From Dendrolimus kikuchii (Eukaryota > Arthropoda > Insecta > Lepidoptera > Lasiocampidae), in contig CM034415.1 in NCBI GenBank assembly GCA_019925095.2, forward strand, positions 6,419,001-6,483,000: 64,000 nucleotides of DNA, read 5' to 3'. Shown in pieces: positions 8,686 through 20,546 of this stretch (position 1 is its first letter; each line of letters begins with the position of its first letter). The notes under the pieces are model-generated. The model ran no database searches and was not told where the DNA came from. It saw only the letters and a list, made by a program, of their open reading frames with translations. The position numbers and the translations under genes are program-made.

Positions 8686-11600
8686 CTATATATTTCCGTT
8701 TTTCTTGTTATAATGATCCAAATTCCCTGGAGTGTAAATCGTCTCATATGGCTTCATATAACATTCAGTTCCATCTTCAAGCTCTCTATAAAAACCTTTA
8801 GAATAACCTCTTGGATCTCTTGAAACTAAATTATTATTCACTGCACACTTAACTTGAGGTTTTATCACACTTGGTTGTTTATTTGAACCAGTTGCTTGAC
8901 TATTATCAAAAACTTTTGGTATACATATATGCTCTATTTCCTTATCAAAACCTAATATTTTTGCTTTTTCATTTGCACCATTAAATATTTGACTAGCATT
9001 ATTATATCGTATAGGTTTATCTTTGACTGCACGTATAGATGTAACTTCATCATTGAAAATAAATCTATTGTCTCTAACATCAGGACATGAAAGCTTTTCA
9101 TTGACTGCATGATATTTAAAAGTTGTTTTATTTGGTTTTTTCTTTGTATCTTCACCTATAAATTTGTATATTGGGTTCACTGGTAGGTGTTCACTTGAAG
9201 TACTTGATTGGGTTATATCATTAACATTTAACTTGTAAGTTGATTTAACTGGTTCTAATAGATCACGTGGTGGTAAATAACTTACTAAATCTGTTTGATC
9301 TATAGAATTAATTACTTGATGTCCATTAGGAAAGTTTCGACGTAGCTGATAGTGTGATGCAATTGCATCTAAATTTATTACAGGTATGTATGTGATTAAA
9401 CCTGGAGCTATTGTAGACTGCAGTTGGCTAGTAATTGTAGATTGTAGTTGATTAGTAATTGGAGTCTGTGGTCGGATACTAGGTTTAGACTGCGGTTGAT
9501 TGGCAATTGCAGATTGCAATTGATTAGTAATTGTAGACTGCGGTTGATTAGTAATTGTAGACTGCGGGTGGGTGGATGAAATTGTATTATCACTTTTGAG
9601 TTTTTTACATGCTCTATTACTGCTTCTTCCAGGCCTTCTCCTTTTTCTTTTGGTATTATTTGATTTAACCTCTGTACTTTTTGATTGAGATGTAGTTTTG
9701 TTAGTTGGATTCTTATTAGAAGTATTATTTGATTTGTTATCAGTTTTTTTTGATTGAGTGTTATTTTCAGGAGCCAAATTCTGATTGGATGTAGATGTTG
9801 GCATATTAATATTGTAGTCTTTAGCTAATCTCTCTTTATATTTTCGTATAAAGTCTTGATACTGCAATCTAACTACAGGCACTTTTGCAAGTTTGTTTTC
9901 CTCATTATTATTAACTTTATTAGATTCTAAACTCTTAACATTATTTTCAGGAGCTTTCGCCTTACATTTGGCATTTGTTAACTTCATCTTTTCTAAGTTT
10001 ACTACAGGAACTTTAGTGGTTAACTTAGGATCATTATGTCTTTGCAATGTTCTTGTATTGTCAGTATCATTTTGATTGTTAGAACTCACTTGAATAGATT
10101 CACATTTAACAGGTAATAAGTTTGGTTTGATATCTACAGATTCTGATACTAGTAACTCTGTTGGTGAAATAGTATATTTTTCTTCTAAAATTAGAGTTGA
10201 ATCACTGTCCATGTCTGAATCATTAATATTTATAATTGTTTCATCAATATTTTCTTGTTTTATAATTTCATAAGTAAAGCAATTGGCAGGTTCAATAGAA
10301 TTTAATATTTCTGTCTTGTTATTATTGGCCTTAGTAAGTTCTGATTGAATATTCTTAGAAGTATCATTATGACAGTCTGTAAGCTTAGAGGGCTCACCTA
10401 GATTATGTTGCTGATGTGAGTATTTTGATGTCTGAATAGACTCTTCATTATCCAACAACTTAGTAGGATTAGGATCTTTAGACACATTTAAATTAGTAAT
10501 CTGTGTTGTGTCCATAGGCTTGGCAGGTACTATTTGAGCTTGTTTTAGGAAAACTTCATCATTTTGAGTGTCATTGATTTTGTGTGAAAACACTTTTTGA
10601 TTATGATTATTATGGCGTTCTGAGGCTCTTGATGACTCTCCATGAGTTAATGCTTTATTATATCTTGGTTTATTAGCTTCTTTATGAGAAGTTTCTTTCT
10701 TTTTACTATTTGAAATCTTTGAAGATTCTTTAAGACTATTATTCTTATGATTATCAGAAGCTTTGAATGACCCCTGATTATTTGAAACTTTATTTTTATT
10801 ATTCAGCTTTTTAGGTTCTTTTTTTTGAGTATCTGTGAGATTATGATATTCATTACGACTTTGATTCTCACGGAGGTCACAGGTTTTTGATGTCTTTAAA
10901 TGATTATCCTCTAACAAACTAGCATCTAGGTGAGCCTTTTCATGAGAACTATCTTTTTTATGAGCATCTGTGAGATTAGATCCCTTAGGATTATTAGAGA
11001 TTTTTGTTGTATCCAAACTATTCAACTCATTGTTATCATTTGTTTTATCAGGTTCTTTTTGAGTGACTTTCTGGAAAGTACCTTTCTGTTGTGTATCTTT
11101 GAGACTAGGAGGTCCTTTACGATTATGATGTCTGTGACTTTCACAGTCTTTGGAAGCATTATATGACTGTTTGTAATCCTTTGGCTTTTTAGATTCTTTT
11201 TGAGAAACATTATTAGAAGTGTCTTTTTGCTGCTTCTTGATGATATCATGAAATTGTCTTTGGCTGTGTTCCTTATGACTTTTAGAGGTTTCGGATGTTT
11301 TTGAGTGATATGACTCGTTTGATTTTTTTTGAGAAATTTTTGATTTTTGAATATCTGTGAGTTTAGGAGATTCTCTTCCATCACGTTTTTCATGTTCTAT
11401 AGAGTCTTTTAATGCATCAGCATGACCAGACTGTTTTTTCTCCTTTAATTTAGTAAACTCCTTTTCACTAGTATGACATTCATTTTGACTATTGTTAATA
11501 TGCTGAGTTGAAGAATCTTTAGTACTATGGTTATCTCTAGTTTCAGTGATTGAGCTCTTAGAAAGAACTAATTCCTGGTTACCTTTTTGGTTAGAAGTTT

Positions 11601-12104
11601 CCTCTTGCATATGTTTATTATGTCTTTGATTTAAAGCATGTTCTTGTTGATTATTCTCGTCATTTGATTGTTCTTTTTGATTGTAGCTATTATTTGCCTT
11701 AGAGTCCTTTGATTTATTTTTAGTCTGTGTACCATCCTTAGAAGTTTTCAATGTGTCACTGGAGCTTGAAGACTTTGATCTGTATTTTTGTGTAGAAGTA
11801 GATCTAGTAACTTTAACTGTAGAACATGCACATGATTCGGTTTGTGTTTCAACTTCTTTATTATCAAATGTTGCGAAAATGTCCTCTGGGTTAGTCCCTT
11901 CTCTGAATAGTCTAAATTCACGATCAAGTTTTGCCAATCTCTTTTTATATGGTAAAAGCTGTTGTTTGAATTCTGAGAATATGTTTTTAATATCATCATC
12001 ATCTATATGATTTTGATTGTCTGATGTTGATGATTCATCTATACAATGTGGACATCTTGACTGTTGACTTATGCTAGCACTATATGTTGTTTCTTCACCA
12101 GCAT
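8686..12104 (-). CDS. Host gene, terminal exon: large disordered nuclear-type protein
   Basis: The exon starts after TTTTGTCAATTTCAG, with the acceptor AG at 12106-12105, and its first two bases complete a GAT codon with the G that ends the exon at 14869; frame and phase agree. With that exon the protein is 1238 residues. This exon encodes about 1139, mostly Asn/Lys/Ser/Gln-rich and without globular character. Visible parts, N- to C-terminal: a short Cys pair (RCPHC), a possible helix (FSEFKQQLLPYKKRLAKLDREF), a long KS-rich disordered stretch, IIKQE and TIININDSDMDSDS near 10200-10260, three related motifs (KVPVVNLEK near 10000, KVPVVRLQY near 9870, YIPVINLDA near 9380), a basic cluster KRKRRRPGRSS..KKLK near 9600-9650, a Q-S-T-I-T-N-Q repeat (9408-9580) and a more complex C-terminus. 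I do not recognise the family. Nuclear location and SUMO-related binding are inferences from short motifs. The absence of stops in such low-complexity sequence argues for a real gene. Confidence 0.75.
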
Positions 12105-12279
12105 CTGAAATTGACAAAATAGCATTTGATTAATCATATTAGTGGTGTTAAAGATCTAACAATTTAACTTATGTAATAGAAGCATTTAAATGTAAATGAA
12201 TAAAAGGAAATTTGACATATTCTACCCAAAAATTTTAACATTGAATATGGCTCTCACAAACTAGTTACTAGACCTTATA

Positions 12280-12530
12280 ATAACAGCCCAAAAAGTCTCA
12301 CTGCTGGGCTCAGGCCTCGCACTTTAGGGGAAAGGACAATATATCCACAATGCTTGTCCAAGGTGGCTTGGCAGGTTTGACTCATTGGTTATCGCAATGT
12401 GCAGGTCATCACAATGTTTTCTTACACCATTGTCAGAAAATTGCCTAAGTGGTGTATGCATTCCGGCCAGGATTCAAACCTGCAACCCTTTGAGTTTGAA
12501 CCAATTTTCATTACGAGTATTTTTAAAACT
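12280..12530 (-). mobile_element. tRNA-derived SINE
   Basis: It shares ccaaggtggcttggcaggtt and the degenerate internal promoter end (ggccaggattcaaacctgca) with the copies at 15475-15775 and 19805-20110. Pol III B-box homology is recognisable but diverged. Confidence 0.7.
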
Positions 12531-12649
12531 TAACCACTAATTATTAGAATTGTCTAACTCATAGTTGTAATATTAGAGTAGTACTCATAGATTTTTTAGA
12601 TATTAAAACTGAAGTGTATCATCATATATTTGTTCTTTCTATTGCGATG

Positions 12650-12735
12650 CTGGCATACAGGCAGATGGCCCAGTTAATGGAAAGTTGTTACCAGCCAATG
12701 AAACCAAAATGTTGCCCATCTCTGGAATGAATAAA
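12650..12735 (-). mobile_element. CR1-clade LINE 3' end fragment
   Basis: The stretch tacaggcagatggcccag, aatggaaagttgttacc is a diverged copy of the CR1 tail at 20945-21080. Confidence 0.6.
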
Positions 12736-12888
12736 GAGGGTGGGATAGTGGAATATAATAGGAACAATAGGATGAAGTAAGTACACCATGAGAACTCTCA
12801 CTCACTGTACTCATATGAAACACAATTAGGTTAAGGGTATTTCACACTGATATTCTGTTTGTGTCATATTGCACAAATTGGGTTAACC

Positions 12889-14335
12889 CCTTTTTTTTTT
12901 TGATAACGCAGGGGGAATGTTTTTGTACACCATCCTCGGACCCTTCGGGGGAAGGGTCTGAATGCAGACATAAGGCCTGCATCGAGGGTGTGTGGGATTC
13001 TCAGCGACTGGTTCTCCACGCTTGCTTCTAAAACGAAGCTGTCGCGAGAATCGGCCGCCAAACTACCCACTAAACCTAAACCTGCGCCCCATTTATAGCG
13101 CTTTTACGAGGCGTCACGGGATCTCGTACAGAGTAACTGCACCGTAACGCCCCTACGCTCCGTAACTAGGCCACCCCGGGGAGCAGAGTGACCCACTTCG
13201 TACAGCAGGGGGGAGAAGTCTGACGCCAGCCTCACGGGGGTAACAGCGGCCCCCTGTGACGGTAACTAAGGGAGGAGAAGATGCGCGTAGCGGCGCCTAC
13301 GACCTCCGGTCCGTCTCTTCCGGACGGGGACCGCGTACGCGTCCTCCTCCCTCGCTCTTTCAGCGGCCTCCTTCTGCGACATGACGGATTCACAGGAGGA
13401 AACCGCAAGCCAGGAATGTTGACCCTGGAGCATCTCTTCGACCATGCTACGAAGCGAGTCCACAGGGCCAACGAGGTTCTCTAGGAGGACCCTCTGGGGC
13501 CCCCAGGCTGTGCTCTCCACAAGCATATGAAACGCCGTGTCTATGAGTGCACCGCACTCGTGGCAAGACGGAGAAGGTTCCCGCCCCACGATTTGATGCA
13601 GATATTTACAAAGCAAAGGAAGCAACCATGCCCGGTAAGTATCTGCACCACCCTGAACATCAGGGTCCCGCATTTCCGCGAGACCCAACGAGCCAGGTGG
13701 GGGCGGACCGCCTCCACCGTCTCGATTCCGGCTTCTGGGGACCCTAGGTCCTTCTGCCAAGAGCGGATCAGGGCCTCGGTCGCCTGGACCCTGATCATTT
13801 TAATTTTTGCCGGGCACGGCACTTCTCCTCTCGCCCGCGCATCCTGACGGGAGCGGTACACTGCCGCGAGCACCTCCGCCTGGAGATACCAGGGCGGATC
13901 ACCCGCCAGCAGTGTCGCCGCCGTCCACGACACAGTACGGTACCCCCGGATGGTCCTCACTGACAGGACCCTCTGAGCTCGCCTCAGCAGGGTCCTGTTT
14001 TGCCAGTGAAGTGCATGGATCCATACAGGGGCCCCGTACAGTGCCATGCTCTGTATGATGCCGGCGTACAACTTCCTTGTCGCCGCACCCGGCCCTCCCA
14101 CGTTCGGTAGAAGTCTGGCCAGGGCGACCGCAGATTTAATTAACCTCGGGGTCAGCTGGGTGAAGTGAGCTCCGAAGTTCCATTTACCGTCTAATAAAAG
14201 CCCCAGATATTTCATCTGGGACTTGACCGCTACTGTAAAGCCTTGGGCGACGACGCGCGTGTCCCGGGGTGCACGTCTATGTGGCCTATGGAACATGAGG
14301 GCCTCTGTTTTTTCAGGGTAGACCCTCAGGGATTT
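12889..14335 (-). pseudogene. R1-clade LINE, 5'-truncated, frameshifted
   Basis: Two minus-strand frames (14296-13541, then 13760-13266) make the RT C-terminal region of an R1-type ORF2. The first has MFHRPHRR, VKSQMKYLGLLLDGKW and LYAGIIQSMALYGAPVW. The second carries the C-terminal zinc-knuckle region (SCHECGALIDTAFHMLVE), with the family's usual final Cys replaced by Ser. A frameshift near 13600 separates them. The 3' UTR ends in an A-run (12889-12902 on the minus strand). The catalytic RT core and endonuclease are missing because of 5' truncation. No target duplication is visible. The element is GC-rich against its AT-rich surroundings and lies inside the host-gene intron. Confidence 0.85.
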
Positions 14336-14868
14336 TTATGTGTTAGTGTAGTTTATCGTGTTGTTGACACACCTGGTGTTGGAAATGTCTAAAGGTGGCG
14401 GTAACCACTTTCCATCAGGCTCTTGGATCAAATCAGAATCAGATGTAATCAGCCACGGTTTCCTTATTTTATTAGCAGTTCTACATGACGTATCCCTTTT
14501 TGTCATGTGAATATTCATAGAGGTGTTATTGTACTGTTGTACTCATTCCGTCCTTTCTCTTACATTTGACACATGATTAGTAGTAGTAGCGGGACAAAAA
14601 TGTTGAATTAAAAATTTAAATTTTGAGCCCTATCAGTACACATCTACTTTGTATGGGACAGATGTACTGCCTCACACGTGTACTACTCATCACTAGTTCA
14701 GTGACTGAATTGTACTAGAGAAGAAATGCTCATTTGCATGACCGAATAAGCCCAAGACTACTAATAATTGGCCTTCTATAGAATGATTACTACAGGGAAA
14801 TGTATCTTTAAGCTTTTTAGTGATGTAGTTCATAATTGTAATGAAAAAATTAAAACTTTTGCACCTAC

Positions 14869-15166
14869 CTTCTTTTCTATTACGATAATGAAGTTTGATT
14901 GTCTTTGTACTGCTGTTAATATTCTTTTGAAGAGTTAGTTCATTTTGTGCCAATGTTAATTGCATTCGCAGTATTATATTTCGGTATCTGGCCATAGAAG
15001 TGTAAATTTTTATTTCTTCAGTTCGTAGCTGGTCGACAAAATCTTTAACTTGGGTTTTCACTTCTTCGATGAATTCATGCAAGTCAGTGATAGAATCTGT
15101 TAATTTATTAACAGTAGTATCTATATCTGTAATACGTCGAATCACGGCAATAGCGTCGTCACTCAT
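14869..15166 (-). CDS. Host gene, first coding exon: helical N-terminus
   Basis: The ATG (15166-15164, context cacaATGAG) opens 99 codons plus one base, ending at AAAGAAG|GTAGGT, a near-consensus donor at 14868. The leftover G and the AT at 12104 make a GAT codon, so the phase matches the downstream exon exactly. The protein begins MSDDAIAVIRRITDIDT and has heptad-like spacing of I/L/V with many charged residues for about 90 residues (LTDSITDLHEFIEEVKTQ, FVDQLRTEEIKIYTSM, NIILRMQLTLAQNELTL), suggesting a coiled coil or helical bundle. It looks loosely like kinetochore or cytoskeletal helical N-termini, but I cannot name a family. Reading beyond the donor stays open for 58 more codons to 14693, of AT-rich non-protein-like sequence, which I take as intron. 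Confidence 0.72.
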
Positions 15167-15474
15167 TGTGTAACTTTTTACAAATATTTATTAAATAACA
15201 TCAAGTTAACGAAAGAAAAACATTTAAAAAGCCAAAGAAAAGTTAAAAAATTTAAAACTTCAATCCGTTTTTGTTTCTTTTCGTTGGCTGCATTGAATAA
15301 AAGAACCATAAACAAACTGCTCAACTTTTACATCAGACACATTTATTTCCGCTATTGTAATCCTATGATTTTCTCGCGGGAACTTAAAAAATAAATGAAT
15401 GTTTTGTAATATAATTTTATTTAAAAACATAATATGTTATAATTATGACCTAAAGCGAAAATTAGCTGTAGAAT
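15167..15474. promoter_or_regulatory. 5' flank of the host gene
   Basis: This holds the presumed 5' UTR and promoter of the minus-strand gene that starts at 15166. It is AT-rich, and I see no convincing TATA box or initiator; the transcription start is not determinable from sequence alone. Confidence 0.35.
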
Positions 15475-15775
15475 AATAATAACAGCTTATAAACGTCCCA
15501 CTGCTGGTTTAGTGCTCCCCCACTATTGGGGAACGGACAGCACACTCACTACGCTTGCCAAGGTGGCTTGGCAGGTTTGACACATCGGTTATCACGTTCT
15601 GCAATTTCTTATCGATGTTTTCCTTCACAATTGTTAGTACGTGGTAATTGTAACAATGTGCACGATAGATGAGAAAGAAAACTGTCTTAAATGTTGCATG
15701 CGTTCTAGCTAGGATTCAACCCCGCGCCCTTTGAGGTTGTGACGTGTGCGCAAGCAACTACGTTATCACAACTTC
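15475..15775 (-). mobile_element. tRNA-derived SINE
   Basis: Shares gccaaggtggcttggcaggt and the B-box-like end (aggattcaaccccgcgccct) with the copies at 12280-12530 and 19805-20110. It lies immediately upstream of the host gene. Confidence 0.7.
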
Positions 15776-18350
15776 GTAGCATATAGAATGTACATGCAAA
15801 AAAGAAAATATGTGCTTTTCGAGTTTCATCAAGAATACCCTTGTTTGGAGTAATTAAAAAATTGCGTTGCAGCTTTTGTTCTCCTTTCGCCTAAGTTTAT
15901 AATATATTTTTTAAATTAAAGCTTCAATGCCTTCGGCATTGCTTTGTTAGTTTCAGAGAAAAGCTTCAAACATAGTGTCGGGGCTTTCGTAAGCCACGGC
16001 TGATAGCCGCGTCTGATGAGTGTGCACCGTCGTTTCAGATGCGGCTTCAGTGCTGCCAACTCTAATACGAAAAAATGCATATCTTCACTAAAATATCCAC
16101 GTATGTATATGTGAATGTTATCGTGATAAACAAGTATTATTAATCATTTAATTTATATTTAATGTTCTTACTTTAGAGTTTAGAGTATACTATGTTTAAA
16201 GTTTTTTTTTTCAAAATACATGCTAATTTAGCGCTTTTTAGGAGTTGGCACAGTGCGTTTTCTTTAACAAGACTTGGCAACACTGAAAACATCTAGATTT
16301 ATAAGAAACGTTCAAACGCATAAGGAAAAGGCACAAGACTATGTCTGTGACGTACGTCCGATAGTTTGCACAGTTCAATGTAAGTTTATTATCCAGACAC
16401 TCGCTAGCAACTGAATCGACTCAACACGTAACTACGCGTACAATTAATCAATTTTTCTTTAAATATATACCGTATTTATGAAACCAATATATAATTTGAA
16501 AGATTAACACTTATGCTTTTAGTAAACATCAACATCGTAAAGAAAATTGAGTACTAACTGATCCATTTACGCATTAATAGTGTCGCTCGTGACTCACGGT
16601 ACCTAGCTCCCCTATAAAGGCCCTTGCATTCAGTTTAGCTTATCAGGCGCTAACCAACAGTTAACCAGTACACATCTTCGCAAATAGCATTCATTGTTTC
16701 CACAAAAGCATAGATATCACACCCTAAGAATCCATGCAAGCTGTTGCCTTATTGATAAAAGGGCTCATTCAGTGAGTAATCACTGCATAGCTTCACTTGA
16801 GCTAGTGTGCCGTATCCCGAGTACACATATGATTTTATGATACTGTTGCCTTCTGTCGGATACTAAAAATCAGCCACCACCGGTATACGTCTGAGAGAGA
16901 CGACCGTTTCATTGACTCAACCTCGCTGGGCAATCGGTACCTAACGGCGGTTGGTTCTGTTCCCTGACGAGTGCAGAATATGTCTGAATGGCAATAATTA
17001 GAGAGGCCTGTTCGACAGACGTGCGGGCGAATGATCTTCCCAATGATTTTTGCTAAAACGGTTATGTATGGGGGGAGGCCTACGTCCAGCAGTGGATTGC
17101 GAATGGCTGACGACGGTTATGTACGGCGGCGGTTTCTGCACGATGCAGGCTGATATCTCTTTGGCCGAAAAAGTCAAGCTCGTTTAAGTGCCTGGGAGAC
17201 GAGCTGACACTAAATCGGGTTATCACTGATATTTTTCTGAATCACATTTTTTCCTAGGTAAGATTTATCGGCGAAGAATTCGTCTTAATACACGATAACA
17301 CTCAATGTTACACTTCTCTATCTATCAGTAATTTCTTGAAAAAGTCAAAATACCCATTATGGACTAGCCTACACTCAGTCTAGATATGATCTCATAGAGT
17401 ATTTATGAGATGAGCTCAAACAAAAGTGTGTAGGCCAAAAATCCAGTCTCTACGAGCGTATGAAAATTAAACAGTGTTATTAGAGGAGTTGCTCATGACA
17501 GTACTAAAAAATAAAAAAATCGATGAAGCACCAAGCTGTGTAAGTTGCGTTTAGGGCTAGAGGGGGTAATAACAAGTATTGACATCATAAATGTTGTGTT
17601 CGTTTTTTCAATAGTTTTTGTTTACAACTTTTTCCAAATTTTAATTTTTCCTACATATGTGTTCAGATACCATTAATTAAAGAAATAATAAATGAATATT
17701 GATAATGATAACATTGCACTAAAGTTTAATAACAAGCTTTCAAATGTCATATTATTTTTATAATAATCTTTTATATTTTAAGTAAAAGCAATTTATGTAT
17801 GCGGAGTTAGGGATTGAGTTGATTTGGCTGCACACGAGTGTATAAACCACGGCTGACAACCGCGTCAATCAACGATGTCCGGTAATGTGTTTGAAGCTCA
17901 AGGACAATCCAATAATATGTTTAGGCCTTAATAAAGTGTTTTTCTCCTGATGTTGATAGGTTGGCAGCATTGACTGACTGGATTGGTTTCCTATTCTTTC
18001 TGGTTTTAAAGTAGTACTGTTGAGTTTTTGGCGGGAACTGAAAGGAGATGTTGTACTGTGCAGTTTTATTTTCTAAAAATGTGTAAAATTACACTAAAAT
18101 AAACAATAGTTGTAGGATATTGATAGTTTTTGAGTAGAAATTATGTGTTTTGTGAGAAACATGAACTGTATAGACAAATGTGGCCTTTTGAGTTGTCACA
18201 AGAACTCCGTTGAATGGCACTAGCTGATTACCTACAGTTCAGCTGTGCTACACATAGGCTTAAGAAAATGAAGAAACTATATTGTAAACTAAGATCTGGC
18301 TTAAAGGCCTAGTTCCAAGCCATAAATTTAAATAAAATAATAAGCAGTAC
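15776..18350. other. Intergenic sequence with short repeats
   Basis: No gene was recognised. A GC-richer motif (ccacggctgatagccgcgtc, 15995-16014) recurs in diverged form at about 17849-17868 and can form a small hairpin. At 17070-17112 there is a short repeat tail (ggggaggcctacgtccagca) of a type common in moth SINEs. A TATA-like site is at 16613-16619. The rest is AT-rich. Confidence 0.5.
16613..16650 (+). promoter_or_regulatory. Possible core promoter (TATA plus initiator)
   Basis: TATAAAG (16613-16619) is followed by TCAGTT (16630-16635) and ATCAGG (16642-16647), which resemble arthropod initiators; the second is at a usual TATA-to-start distance. No ORF follows, so this may be a relic LTR or a chance match. 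Confidence 0.2.
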
Positions 18351-18354
18351 TACT

Positions 18355-18530
18355 AATACTTAGTAGTATCCATAGTAGTTTGTAGATACGTAGTATCCAT
18401 AGTAGTTTGTGGTTTGCAGTACAAGCTTCTTGTACTCACTACTCAGATACGTAGTATCCATAGTAGTTTGTGCTACTCAGCGAAGTTCACGTATACGTAG
18501 TATCCATAGTAGTTTGTGGTTCACGTTATG
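18355..18530 (+). repeat. Interrupted minisatellite
   Basis: The core gtagtatccatagtagtttg occurs four times (about 18363, 18391, 18452 and 18498), in the last three preceded by tac, with unequal spacers, one containing an inverted segment (tacaagcttcttgta). Non-coding. Confidence 0.8.
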
Positions 18531-18966
18531 TTTGTAAAATTAGTAACAATGAGAAATTGACCATTTCCATATTTTTAATTAATTTGTTTCAAAAATAATA
18601 CGTAATAAACTAAAAATTCCCATAATACTGCATTAATGCTGTTCACCTACGGGCTTTTTTGGTAAGTGTTTTACAACATTATGGACGTTCTTGTTGTGAT
18701 TCAACGTAGGTACCTATTTATTTTGTTCAGACAGAGGCTATTTTCTATAAAATTATTTTTTGTTATGATCATAGTCATATGTGAGTCACTTGTTAAGAAA
18801 AATAATGTATAGTTTCGATACCAAATTATCAAAACTATTGTAGGTAGGTAATGTAAAAAAAATGATATGCCTAGGTACTTTTCGAAGAATTGTAGATTTT
18901 GTTTGTGATGAAATTGAATCAAAACTCTTATCAACAGACTGCTATAAATAAGAAATGGTTTCATCT

Positions 18967-19243
18967 TTATTGAGAATTAGGTATTCCACGTTTGCTCTGC
19001 ACATAATCTGGATGGTTCGCAATTTGGCCTGTTGTCAAATGTAAGAAATGTAAAAAAAAAATTGATGCCCCCAATATTTTAGTTTGTGGTCTGAATTCAA
19101 TAATTATAGATCTTTTTTTGTTATTCATAGCTATCTTAGTAATCTTTGTAAGTATATTACAGAATTTTTTCTTGGAAACTACTGGTTCTATATGGATACA
19201 ATGTGGTAGGAAAATGTAATCTGTATGATGGTACACATCACTA
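18967..19243 (-). CDS. Candidate terminal exon of an unknown gene
   Basis: TATGATTTCAG ends at 19244 and looks like a splice acceptor. The frame after it runs 92 codons to a stop at 18967 and has varied, protein-like composition (SDVYHHTDYIFLPHCIHIEP, NKKRSIIIEFRPQTKILG). The exon would start in phase 2. The only other candidate exon nearby (20594-20547) ends in phase 0, so at least one more exon would be needed to join them. No family recognised; it may be chance. Confidence 0.25.
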
Positions 19244-19249
19244 CTGAAA

Positions 19250-19800
19250 TCATAAAAAGTAATGATTAAGGATGGCTTATAAACATGTAGCTAGGCTTGA
19301 AATTTTTTCTTCATTATACATAGTGTGGGTAGGTGTGGTAAATACAAATTACATTCATATAAATATATTAAATAGATAATGAGATATTAATACCATCCTT
19401 AAACTTAAGGCTGATATTTCAATCATCAGATAAAAGTTATCAGTCAAATAAATTATAATTAATTCATAAATAATACAATTTAATTGTTTTATTCATGCAT
19501 CTATCATTTTAAATCTTTCTGTGTTATACTTTATTGTATGAATAATTTGTCTGGTGATTTTAAAATCATCCCTAAGTGGTCTGATTCATAAAGCAAGAGA
19601 GTGTTGTTTTCAATGAGGGACATATTCTCTTATAGATGAATAATAATGAGTATATTGTTATAGTACTAGTTCCTACTTTGGACTACTAATCAGTATAGTG
19701 ATTCAGTGAGGTAACAAAGCCTTCTCTGAACCTTACCCATTGACTGCAATGACCTAGCCTCTGTATTATTTTTATAATTTAAGGGATAATGGGTAGAATA
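19250..19800. other. Intergenic sequence
   Basis: AT-rich; nothing recognised. Confidence 0.55.
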
Positions 19801-19804
19801 GCTA

Positions 19805-20110
19805 GATATAAAGTAAGTCATGGTAGTGTAATGACTAGCGCTCGTGGCCCAAACTCAAAGGATGCGGGTTCGAATCCCGGCTGGAATGTATGCACCACTT
19901 AGGCAGAGTTTTCTGACCTAATATGCATATCGTTACTATTACCATGTGCTAACAATGCTGAAGGAAAACATTGTGGATGAAACCTGCACATCAATATAAT
20001 CTATGTGGCAAACCTGCCAAGCTGCTTTGGACAAATCTGGTCCATTCCCCTATAGCGGGAGCCCCAAGACCAGCTGTGGGACATTTATGGGCTGGTATTA
20101 TATGGATAGA
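19805..20110 (+). mobile_element. tRNA-derived SINE with recognisable B box
   Basis: Starts with a tRNA-like segment (gtagtgtaatgactagcgct as A-box region, gggttcgaatcccgg at 19867-19881 as B box) and continues with a tRNA-unrelated body ending in ctgctttggacaaatctgg and gacatttatgggctgg. It is the best-preserved of three copies here. It would be transcribed by RNA polymerase III and mobilised by a LINE; which partner is not clear. Confidence 0.78.
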
Positions 20111-20540
20111 ATACATAACAAGCAATAAGCATTTTCCTTCATAATAGTAGTTTATAGATTATGTATATTTCAATGTAAGTAATTGATAGTACTTCAATTG
20201 AATTATTTGAAGCATGCATCATTGCAGAGATATTAAAAAATAACAATATCTTGTTTCAAGAAATCAAGACTTAGTAATTTTACAATAATTTAAATAGAGG
20301 AAAGTTTGTATTTCATTGTCAGTTTTTTTGTGGATCCTGTAACAGCAATTGGTAACAGTTCTATAAGCAGGTGATTTGATTCATTAAAGCCATAATAAAG
20401 GCATTAAGGCACATAATCAATGCTAAAACACAGAAATATTCAGCTATTCCCACATTAAGAGACAATATAGACAGCCCCTGCACAAGATAATGTCTAATTT
20501 ATCTGTGCAGGAATGGAGAAACATTTCATAAAATACATTT
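20111..20540. other. Intergenic sequence
   Basis: AT-rich. A 12-bp stem with one bulge (cctgcacaagataa with ttatctgtgcagg) lies at about 20477-20513. No gene seen. Confidence 0.5.
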
Positions 20541-20546
20541 AGCTAC

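Larger units (their letters stand above)
12105..14868 (-). other. Intron of the host gene, loaded with mobile elements
   Basis: The 2.76-kb intron has GT at 14868-14867 and AG at 12106-12105. It contains a CR1 3'-end remnant (14390-14425), an R1-clade LINE in the same orientation as the gene (14335-12889), a CR1 3'-end remnant (12735-12650) and a SINE (12530-12280). The rest is AT-rich spacer. Confidence 0.65.

Noticed and set aside
12105..12117. Translation start at 12117 for the large host exon
   Set aside because: The triplet is TTG, and the sequence there is the pyrimidine tract and AG of a splice acceptor.
14693..14868. Extension of the host first exon to the stop at 14693
   Set aside because: A strong donor (GAAG|GTAGGT) lies at 14869/14868, and the downstream acceptor has the matching phase; the extra 58 codons look like intron.
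19860..19885. Possible tRNA gene (gggttcgaatcccgg)
   Set aside because: The B box is clear, but no cloverleaf with acceptor stem and anticodon arm fits; two diverged copies with the same unrelated body show that it is a SINE.
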